Of a stretch of DNA of 64,000 bases, positions 62,901 to 64,000 are shown one piece after another; the stretch's first letter is position 1, and the number at the start of each line of letters is the position of its first letter. The DNA lies in assembly GCF_018691265.1 (NCBI RefSeq), contig NW_024881329.1:2418001-2482000 (forward strand), written 5' to 3'. The translations under genes and the position numbers were made by a program. Below the pieces are notes generated by a model that did not search any database, was not told the DNA's origin, and worked only from the letters and a program-made list of their open reading frames with translations. This stretch comes from Tyto alba (taxonomy: Eukaryota; Chordata; Aves; Strigiformes; Tytonidae).

Positions 62901-64000
62901 TGTTCTCCTGCCCTCTTACATGTACTTCCGCACACATTCTTTTTTTTTTTTATTTTTCAATAGTGACTCTCTGTGCTGACAGTAAAATACGGCATACATG
63001 GCTAGCATAAAGGACATCAGTTCCCTTAACCTAAGACCTATCCTCCCAAACCTCAGAGGAGGTCTTCATGCAGAGGAAATATCTGGAATTTAGGTTTCCA
63101 TCTCCTTTTATCACTGAAAAAGAATATTGGCAAATTTGTACTATCAGTGAAGATTTTCATTTCAGTCTTTACTTCAGATTTGGAAAATAAAACAGCTTCT
63201 GATCCTGCATATCATTGTTAGAAATATGAATACCTCTAGTCAATATTAGAAAGCATTAGTACCACAAATTGAAGAGAAGTAACGCGTATTAATTTCCTTT
63301 CCAAACACCACCATTAGTGCAAAAAATATAACATTAAACTATAACTATGAGTGAAGTTCATATCTATTTACATACTCCAGTGACAGCAATTTTTGTTCAT
63401 TTTACAGCCTGGACAAAGTCACAAATTATCCAACTGTACCGAAGTCATCTGTAAGGGAGACAACAAGGTAGATGTAGTTCCAACACGCTGCCCACCTGTA
63501 AAGGAAATTACCTGTGCAAATAAATATCCAGCAATTCTGGTACCTGATGAAGATGGCTGCTGTTACCACTATGAATGTCAATGTAAGCACCAGTAAATTA
63601 CGGAATAAACTTTTTTAAAAAAAGCAATACTTTGCACAGATTATACAGGCATTTTGTTTTCTTAGGTTTGCTCTATGAATTGTAGTACATTGATTTCAGT
63701 TTCTAAGTTCTTTCTTCTACATTAAATTTCCTGCTAATCTTCTAAATATTTTCTCTCTACCAGGTGTGTGCAGTGGATGGGGTGATCCTCATTATATTAC
63801 TTTTGATGGAATCTACTATACTTTCCTTGAAAACTGCACTTACGTCTTGGTGAAACAGATTGTGCCTAAATATGACAACTTCCGTGTTTATATAGACAAT
63901 TATTACTGTGATGCAAGAGATGGACTTTCCTGCCCTAAATCCATTATTATTTTCTACAAATCTGCAGAAGTGGTGTTGACCCGTAAACTCCTGAATGGTG
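15237..64000 (+). CDS. MUC5AC: Gel-forming secreted mucin MUC5AC (34 exons, 3' end beyond window)
   Basis: Secreted polymeric mucin that forms mucus gel on airway, gastric or other epithelia. Exons 1-34 join in continuous phase: 30 exons give about 1,339 residues before the giant exon 31. Domain order is signal peptide, VWD1-C8-TIL, VWD2-C8-TIL, an E'-like segment, VWD3-C8-TIL, Thr/Ser/Pro-rich mucin region with 39 CysD domains, and the start of VWD4. CGLCG motifs occur in VWD1, VWD2 and VWD3. MUC5AC is preferred over MUC5B because VWD4 begins with a GDPH motif, the site of Asp-Pro autocleavage in MUC2 and MUC5AC, and the TIL3-to-PTS junction also matches MUC5AC as I remember it. The start codon has A at -3 and G at +4 and opens a hydrophobic signal peptide. 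As written, exon 31 is frameshifted by small indels that look like assembly errors; read literally, translation stops at 45189-45191. If they are corrected, about 8,670 residues lie within the window. Ovomucin-alpha (MUC5B) is the main alternative. Confidence 0.9.
15310..17301 (+). other. MUC5AC: Intron 1
   Basis: About 2 kb, bounded by GTAGG and a pyrimidine-rich acceptor ending GCAG. It contains an LTR-like GC-richer segment (listed separately). The 155-codon open frame at 16446-16913 falls inside that segment and is not supported as a gene. Confidence 0.8.
16370..16880 (+). mobile_element. Endogenous retroviral LTR-like fragment in intron 1
   Basis: Begins TGTCGTGGTTTAGGCCCAGA and continues with 'caactgagcaccacgcagcc', 'ttcactcatccctt' and, further on, a 'ggtgcaggggtcaggggatg' block and repeated 'ctcccacgggc' / 'cagtcctctatgaacc' blocks. 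This wording is familiar from ERVL-type LTRs that are common in bird genomes. It is more GC-rich than the surrounding intron, has no gag/pol/env coding in the window, and looks like a solo or partial LTR. Family name and edges are uncertain. Confidence 0.6.
17302..17373 (+). CDS. MUC5AC: MUC5AC exon 2
   Basis: Encodes the short linker after the signal peptide, starting Val-Gln-Ala-Gln-Asp. The Ala-Gln-Asp resembles the post-signal segment of mammalian MUC5AC. Acceptor GCAG, donor GTAAGT, phase 1 at both ends. Confidence 0.85.
17374..18975 (+). other. MUC5AC: Intron 2 with decayed CR1-like fragment
   Basis: A 1.6-kb intron. A C-rich patch leads into an A17 run at 17487-17503. Around 18000-18170 the text 'ttggaacagattgtcaaggaaggtg' followed by 'ccttacttcaagactaaatga' resembles the conserved 3' region of ancient amniote CR1-type LINEs on the + strand. 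No coding sequence is seen. Confidence 0.55.
17487..17503 (+). repeat. A17 mononucleotide run in intron 2
   Basis: About 17 consecutive A residues, preceded by a short C-rich patch. Confidence 0.9.
18976..19047 (+). CDS. MUC5AC: MUC5AC exon 3
   Basis: Encodes the linker that leads to VWD1 (starts Tyr-Phe-Leu-Pro-Ala). Acceptor is a pyrimidine tract ending TTAG, donor GGTAAG. Symmetric phase-1 exon of 24 codons. Confidence 0.85.
19350..19860 (+). mobile_element. Ancient CR1-like LINE 3' fragment in intron 3
   Basis: The series 'tagagtatagagtacaattctg', 'aaaggtgcagagagggcctg', 'gagaataatcaggg', 'gtgacctggaaggtctttt' and 'tgatcttaggtcttat' matches the block order of CR1-type LINE 3' ends, including the typical terminal 'gacctggaaggtcttttcca'-like sequence. 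Heavily diverged and without coding capacity. Confidence 0.6.
20051..20312 (+). CDS. MUC5AC: MUC5AC exon 4: start of VWD1
   Basis: Encodes residues about 73-160. The VWD1 core begins Val-Cys-Ser-Thr-Trp-Gly and includes the Phe-Asp-Gly-Asp turn and the Phe-Pro-Gly-(Val)-Cys-Asn-Tyr motif. Contains an N-glycosylation sequon (NAT). The donor CT|GTATGT was chosen over read-through because it joins exon 5 in frame and gives a continuous VWD1; the frame stays open for another 160 nt into the intron without VWD similarity. Confidence 0.92.
21348..21462 (+). CDS. MUC5AC: MUC5AC exon 5: VWD1
   Basis: Encodes the middle of VWD1, ending in the Leu-Thr-Phe-Leu-Trp-Asn segment that precedes the calcium-binding part of the fold. 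Acceptor CCCCAG, donor CTG|GTAAG, ending in phase 0. Confidence 0.92.
21929..22019 (+). CDS. MUC5AC: MUC5AC exon 6: VWD1 CGLCG motif
   Basis: Encodes [12 protein letters not shown], with the CGLCG motif at 21962-21976 (about residue 210). This CxxC-type motif is conserved in VWD domains of von Willebrand factor and mucins. The sequon NQT lies just before it. Donor A|GTAAGT. Confidence 0.95.
22433..22545 (+). CDS. MUC5AC: MUC5AC exon 7: VWD1-C8 linker
   Basis: Encodes the Leu-Thr-Pro-Ile-Gln-Phe-Gly-Asn stretch and Asp-Gly-Pro-Thr-Glu-Gln-Cys that end VWD1 in MUC5-type mucins, then an NCS sequon. Acceptor TTACAG, donor GTAAG. Joins exon 6 to form an Asn codon. Confidence 0.93.
22700..22990 (+). 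mobile_element. Possible ancient CR1-type 3' tail in intron 7
   Basis: Contains 'tctgcttatggctactgttggacag' and 'tggaccagatggacctttggt', which resemble the 3' end tag of old amniote CR1-type elements ('ggacactgg-ctagatggacctttggtc'). Diverged, with no coding. Recalled similarity only. Confidence 0.5.
23048..23264 (+). CDS. MUC5AC: MUC5AC exon 8: C8-1 domain
   Basis: Encodes a cysteine-rich C8 domain (about residues 267-339): Cys residues in the order Ile-Cys-Glu, Ser-Cys-Asn, Thr-Cys-Ile, Leu-Cys-His-Cys, Phe-Cys-Met-Cys and Gln-Cys-Ala-His-Ala-Gly-Gly. The Tyr-Ser-Arg-Gln-Cys block is characteristic of mucin assemblies. Donor C|GTAAGT. Confidence 0.95.
23612..23737 (+). CDS. MUC5AC: MUC5AC exon 9: TIL1 domain
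   Basis: Encodes the first trypsin-inhibitor-like cysteine-rich domain (Leu-Cys-Pro ... Glu-Cys-Gly-Ser-Pro-Cys ... Thr-Cys-Ser ... Gly-Cys-Val-Cys-Pro-Pro-Gly). No GT donor fits the frame; the only junction that gives the family's Pro-Pro-Gly-(x)-Val-(x)-Asp-Asp sequence uses CCAG|GCAAGC, a GC donor, joined to exon 10. Confidence 0.9.
23738..24722 (+). other. MUC5AC: Intron 9, GC-AG type
   Basis: Starts GCAAGC and ends CCCTAG. GC-AG introns are a known minority class that still use the major spliceosome when the rest of the donor fits well, as here (CAG|GCAAG). Nothing else is recognised in the intron. Confidence 0.75.
24723..24840 (+). CDS. MUC5AC: MUC5AC exon 10: end of TIL1
   Basis: Encodes Met-Val-Phe-Asp-Asp-Ile then Gly-Cys-Ile-Pro and a [10 protein letters not shown] segment, closing TIL1 and starting the VWC-like linker before VWD2. 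Donor TG|GTAAC, phase 2. Confidence 0.93.
25672..25810 (+). CDS. MUC5AC: MUC5AC exon 11: start of VWD2
   Basis: Encodes [10 protein letters not shown] followed by the VWD2 opening [13 protein letters not shown] and Gly-Asp-Cys-Ser-Tyr-Val-Leu. Ends in phase 0 after Thr-Lys with donor GTAAAA. Confidence 0.95.
25811..27572 (+). other. MUC5AC: Intron 11
   Basis: AT-rich, 1.76 kb. No coding segment, RNA gene or clear mobile element is visible. Confidence 0.8.
27573..27683 (+). CDS. MUC5AC: MUC5AC exon 12: VWD2
   Basis: A 37-codon phase-0 exon encoding the VWD2 segment with Lys-Cys-Gly-Leu-Thr-Asp-(x)-Glu-Thr-Cys-Leu-Lys, a signature of MUC5-type mucins. Acceptor TTCTAG, donor GTAAGT. Confidence 0.95.
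28092..28161 (+). CDS. MUC5AC: MUC5AC exon 13: VWD2
   Basis: Encodes a beta-strand segment of VWD2 ending Ile-Tyr-Thr-Gln-Leu-Pro-Phe-Ser-Ala. Acceptor GACAG, donor G|GTAAGT. Confidence 0.95.
28929..29066 (+). CDS. MUC5AC: MUC5AC exon 14: VWD2
   Basis: Encodes the Ala-Asn-Val-Thr sequon, Ile-Phe-Arg-Pro-Ser-Ser-Phe-Phe-Ile and the run to Gly-Gln-Thr-Cys-Gly, so the VWD2 CGLCG motif is split across the exon 14/15 junction. Donor G|GTAAGT. Confidence 0.95.
29147..29311 (+). CDS. MUC5AC: MUC5AC exon 15: end of VWD2 and start of C8-2
   Basis: Completes CGLCGNFN, then [13 protein letters not shown] and Phe-Glu-Asp-Pro-Cys, the boundary block between VWD2 and C8-2. The intron before it is only 80 bp. 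Confidence 0.95.
30058..30152 (+). CDS. MUC5AC: MUC5AC exon 16: C8-2
   Basis: Encodes Gln-Tyr-Ala-Gln-His-Trp-Cys and Phe-Ala-Glu-Cys-His-Ser of C8-2, ending in phase 0 after Tyr-Glu-Lys. Donor AAG|GTACTC is weaker than its neighbours. Confidence 0.93.
30153..31210 (+). other. MUC5AC: Intron 16 with decayed LINE-like fragment and A27 run
   Basis: Around 30600-30730 'aagctctggaacagactgcctgg' followed by 'ttcaacaaacatcttctgg' resembles the CR1-type LINE 3' region on the + strand. An uninterrupted A run of 27 lies at 30928-30954. Confidence 0.5.
30928..30954 (+). repeat. A27 mononucleotide run in intron 16
   Basis: The longest A run in the window. It could be the tail of an old retrocopy, but no source sequence or target duplication was recognised upstream. 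Confidence 0.9.
31211..31337 (+). CDS. MUC5AC: MUC5AC exon 17: C8-2
   Basis: Encodes [10 protein letters not shown]-(x)-Ser-Glu-Asp-Cys-Met-Cys-Ala-Ala-Leu, the most conserved stretch of C8-2 in MUC5 mucins. Donor A|GTAAGT. Confidence 0.96.
31912..32167 (+). CDS. MUC5AC: MUC5AC exon 18: TIL2 domain
   Basis: Encodes the second TIL domain: [27 protein letters not shown]. Ten cysteines in the TIL pattern, plus an NGT sequon. Ends phase 2 with TG|GTAAGA. Confidence 0.95.
32365..32480 (+). mobile_element. Possible retroviral LTR fragment in intron 18
   Basis: Begins TGTGGTGGGTTAGCCTTGGC and continues with 'ctaactgcc' and 'cagtcactcactccctcccc'. This resembles the 5' edge of ERVK-type LTRs known from birds ('tgtggtgggttgaccctggc'). 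Only the edge is recognisable; the remainder is short or decayed. No viral coding sequence is present. Confidence 0.45.
32772..32821 (+). CDS. MUC5AC: MUC5AC exon 19
   Basis: A 50-bp exon encoding [12 protein letters not shown], a VWC-like strand pair after TIL2. Preceded by a T-rich tract ending ATAG, donor G|GTAACA. Confidence 0.92.
32886..32907 (+). repeat. T22 mononucleotide run in intron 19
   Basis: About 22 consecutive T residues close to the 5' end of intron 19. An A-rich stretch of similar length follows at 33129-33159 in the same intron. Confidence 0.9.
33129..33159 (+). repeat. A-rich simple repeat in intron 19
   Basis: A12, C, A11, then short A/C alternation. With the upstream T22 run it forms an inverted A/T pair about 220 bp apart that could pair in RNA; no function is inferred. 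Confidence 0.8.
33465..33565 (+). CDS. MUC5AC: MUC5AC exon 20: E'-like / third TIL segment start
   Basis: Encodes [11 protein letters not shown] with the sequon NVT, then [13 protein letters not shown]. The last block closely follows MUC5AC as I remember it. Confidence 0.95.
33694..33845 (+). CDS. MUC5AC: MUC5AC exon 21: TIL segment before VWD3
   Basis: Encodes [10 protein letters not shown]-(x)-Gly-Gly-Cys-Ile-Ala, Cys-Pro-Cys-Ile-His-Asn and [10 protein letters not shown]. Intron 20, just before it, is only 128 bp. Ends phase 2 with TG|GTAAGA. Confidence 0.95.
34389..34527 (+). CDS. MUC5AC: MUC5AC exon 22: start of VWD3
   Basis: Encodes [10 protein letters not shown] and then the VWD3 opening [14 protein letters not shown], followed by Gly-Asp-Cys-Glu-Tyr-Val-Leu-Val-Gln. 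In the family, VWD3 with C8-3 carries the intermolecular disulfides that make N-terminal oligomers. Confidence 0.96.
34629..34742 (+). CDS. MUC5AC: MUC5AC exon 23: VWD3
   Basis: A 38-codon phase-0 exon with Asn-Tyr-Cys-Gly and [15 protein letters not shown], a near-invariant MUC5 block. Intron 22 is only 101 bp. Confidence 0.96.
35072..35251 (+). CDS. MUC5AC: MUC5AC exon 24: VWD3
   Basis: A 60-codon phase-0 exon with Met-Gly-Ile-Tyr-Leu-Val-Val-Asp-Thr and [11 protein letters not shown], central strands of VWD3 as in MUC5AC. Confidence 0.96.
35757..35996 (+). CDS. MUC5AC: MUC5AC exon 25: VWD3 CGLCG motif and C8-3 start
   Basis: An 80-codon phase-0 exon. CGLCGNYDG lies at 35766-35792 (about residue 1036), followed by Asn-Asp-Phe-Thr-Thr-Arg-Ser and the C8-3 start Asp-Pro-Cys-Thr-Ala-Asn-Pro and Trp-Ala-Gln-Lys-Gln-Cys-Ser. 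It has an NRT sequon and ends at Cys-His-Ser-Gln. Confidence 0.97.
36565..36721 (+). CDS. MUC5AC: MUC5AC exon 26: C8-3
   Basis: Encodes [13 protein letters not shown] and [15 protein letters not shown], the highly conserved C8-3 cysteine cluster implicated in N-terminal polymerisation. Donor C|GTGAGT. Confidence 0.97.
37297..37425 (+). CDS. MUC5AC: MUC5AC exon 27: TIL3
   Basis: Encodes [20 protein letters not shown] and Leu-Arg-Gly-Leu-Glu, the TIL domain after C8-3. Acceptor TTCTAG. Confidence 0.96.
37768..37909 (+). CDS. MUC5AC: MUC5AC exon 28: end of TIL3
   Basis: Encodes Gly-Cys-Tyr-Pro-Gln-Cys-Pro and Asn-Cys-Gly-Cys-Tyr-Glu-Asn-Gly-Lys, then Asn-Cys-Gln-Ser-Cys with exon 29. Donor TG|GTAGGA. 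Confidence 0.95.
37910..39148 (+). other. MUC5AC: Intron 28
   Basis: AT-rich, 1.2 kb, with nothing recognisable beyond splice signals. Confidence 0.8.
39149..39192 (+). CDS. MUC5AC: MUC5AC exon 29 (44-bp microexon)
   Basis: Encodes [15 protein letters not shown]. Very short, but its phases (2 in, 1 out) are needed to join exons 28 and 30. Acceptor TTCCAG, donor G|GTATGT. Confidence 0.92.
39292..39501 (+). CDS. MUC5AC: MUC5AC exon 30: end of N-terminal region, first Thr-rich tract
   Basis: Encodes Glu-Cys-Val-Cys-Ile-Tyr-Glu-Gly and [12 protein letters not shown], a VWC-like segment that matches the MUC5AC junction as I remember it, with two sequons (NTT, NGT). It then turns into a Thr/Pro/Ser tract with a (ACA)n run. 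Intron 29 is only 99 bp. Ends phase 1 at residue about 1,339. Confidence 0.95.
39502..40773 (+). other. MUC5AC: Intron 30
   Basis: AT-rich, 1.27 kb, with a T12 run near 40489-40500. Ends in a good pyrimidine-rich acceptor (TTTTCACAG). No other feature is seen. Confidence 0.8.
40774..62119 (+). CDS. MUC5AC: MUC5AC exon 31: giant central mucin exon
   Basis: A single 21.3-kb exon, as is usual for the central region of gel-forming mucins. Order: CysD1 (40794-41078), PTS linker, CysD2 (41322-41606), PTS linker, 37-unit CysD-PTS array (41910-62013), then a short unique tail ending Thr-Pro-Cys-Phe-Cys-Lys-Val-Gly-Asp. It enters and leaves in phase 1, so it is a symmetric exon. As written its length (21,346 bp) does not fit this; adding back the net 20 bp lost to small indels gives 21,366 bp = 7,122 codons and restores frame with exon 32. 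Read literally, the 1-bp deletion near 45139 ends the frame at 45189-45191. Donor G|GTTAGT. Confidence 0.92.
40794..41078 (+). other. MUC5AC: CysD domain 1 (WxxW)
   Basis: First cysteine-rich CysD domain: [11 protein letters not shown] (WxxW, a potential C-mannosylation motif), then Gly-Gly-Asp-Phe-Glu-Thr-Phe, Gln-Cys-Arg-Ala-Glu and [11 protein letters not shown]. AT-rich codon usage like the N-terminal exons, unlike the array. In the family these hydrophobic disulfide-rich modules are thought to form non-covalent cross-links between mucin chains. Confidence 0.95.
41322..41606 (+). other. MUC5AC: CysD domain 2 (WxxW)
   Basis: Second CysD: [21 protein letters not shown] and [15 protein letters not shown]. 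The Leu-Pro-Pro-Ile-Cys block recurs in one class of mammalian MUC5AC CysD domains. Clearly diverged from CysD1 and the array type. Flanked by Thr/Ser-rich linkers at 41079-41321 and 41607-41909; the second has an NIT sequon. Confidence 0.95.
41928..42476 (+). repeat. MUC5AC: Array unit 1 (reference unit)
   Basis: CysD at 41928-42236 and PTS at 42237-42476. It differs from the common unit by a silent T at 41963 (Phe) and an A at 42444 that makes Met instead of Val near the PTS end. The PTS part has Thr-Thr-Arg-Arg, the only basic cluster, and repeated Val-Thr-Thr. Confidence 0.95.
45139..57622 (+). other. MUC5AC: Cluster of small indels breaking the array frame
   Basis: Compared with the 549-bp unit I count 22 events in 14 units. 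Approximate positions: 45139 (-1), 47161 (-1), 47719 (-1), 47810 (-3), 48007 (-1), 48504 (-1), 49764 (-1), 49912 (-1), 50996 (-1), 51117 (-1), 51590 (-1), 52131 (-2), 54286 (-1), 54492 (-2), 54938 (-1), 55145 (-1), 55386 (+1), 55405 (-1), 55933 (-1), 56305 (+3), 56329 (-1), 57622 (-1). The sum is -20 bp, equal to the shortfall between first and last unit starts (19,744 against 36 x 549 = 19,764). Many fall in short C or G runs and several recur at the same unit position. Probably assembly error rather than inactivation. Confidence 0.88.
62285..62303 (+). repeat. T19 run in the acceptor of intron 31
   Basis: An unusually pure polypyrimidine tract immediately upstream of the exon 32 acceptor (TTACTCAG). 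It probably gives a strong 3' splice site after the giant exon. The T-run length is likely polymorphic or error-prone. Confidence 0.85.
62313..62533 (+). CDS. MUC5AC: MUC5AC exon 32
   Basis: Encodes Gly-Asp-Val-Ile-Tyr-Asp-Arg and Gly-Cys-Arg-Phe-Tyr-Ala-Ile-Cys, a VWC-like segment after the mucin region, then a Ser/Thr/Pro tract with an NVT sequon, ending in phase 0 after Leu-Gln. The preceding intron is only 193 bp. Confidence 0.93.
62534..63407 (+). other. MUC5AC: Intron 32
   Basis: AT-rich, 874 bp, with a T-rich patch near 62939-62957. Nothing else is recognised. Confidence 0.8.
63408..63582 (+). CDS. MUC5AC: MUC5AC exon 33
   Basis: Encodes [20 protein letters not shown] and [11 protein letters not shown], the segment directly before VWD4 in MUC5AC. 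Donor T|GTAAGC. Confidence 0.95.
63764..64000 (+). CDS. MUC5AC: MUC5AC exon 34: start of VWD4 with GDPH motif (cut by window end)
   Basis: Encodes [16 protein letters not shown] and continues with Asn-Cys-Thr-Tyr-Val-Leu-Val and Asp-Asn-Tyr-Tyr-Cys. The GDPH motif (63781-63792) is the Asp-Pro autocleavage site known in MUC2 and MUC5AC. The reading frame is open at the window end, so the rest of VWD4 and the VWC and cystine-knot domains lie downstream. Confidence 0.96.

Noticed and set aside
15237..64000. Assignment to MUC5B / ovomucin-alpha or MUC2
   Set aside because: MUC5B-type VWD4 lacks GDPH, and ovomucin-alpha as remembered lacks this CysD array. MUC2 has GDPH but only two CysD domains and different TIL/VWC junction sequences. 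The window sequence around VWD4 and the TIL3-PTS junction fits MUC5AC best.

Overview
The window is vertebrate nuclear DNA, most probably from a bird. It carries most of one split gene on the + strand: the gel-forming secreted mucin MUC5AC. The evidence is 34 exons with conserved splice signals and continuous phase, the domain order VWD1-C8-TIL / VWD2-C8-TIL / E'-like / VWD3-C8-TIL / PTS-CysD array / VWD4, and a Gly-Asp-Pro-His (GDPH) motif at the start of VWD4. That motif is typical of MUC2 and MUC5AC and absent from MUC5B. Decayed CR1-type LINE 3' ends and avian-type retroviral LTR fragments in introns and flank support a bird. I assigned species group and gene by remembered family similarity, not by a search.

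Layout. 1-15161 is AT-rich flank with no coding sequence I can support, only simple repeats and two decayed LINE-like stretches. A TATA box at 15162 precedes the start codon at 15237. Exons 1-30 (15237-39501) encode about 1,339 residues of N-terminal multimerisation region. Exon 31 (40774-62119) is a single exon of 21.3 kb. It holds two AT-rich, diverged CysD (WxxW) domains with Thr/Ser/Pro-rich linkers, then a head-to-tail array of 37 copies (the last partial) of a 549-bp, 183-codon unit, each one CysD plus one PTS segment. Exons 32-34 (62313-64000) start the C-terminal region, and VWD4 is cut by the window end.

How the parts work together. In this family the N-terminal VWD assemblies pack at acidic pH and form disulfide-linked oligomers. 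PTS segments carry dense O-glycans that hold water. CysD domains are thought to make reversible cross-links that set gel mesh size. C-terminal domains dimerise in the ER. This locus would encode 39 CysD domains.

Main points of interest. (1) The 37-unit array is almost perfectly homogeneous, GC- and CpG-rich, and set in an AT-rich gene. (2) I count 22 small indels, all between 45139 and about 57622, in units 6-29, whereas substitutions occur only in units 1, 3, 5 and 6. Indels without substitutions, absent near both unique flanks, look like uncorrected long-read assembly errors. Undoing the net -20 bp gives 21,366 bp, divisible by 3, and restores frame with exon 32. (3) Intron 9 appears to be a GC-AG intron.
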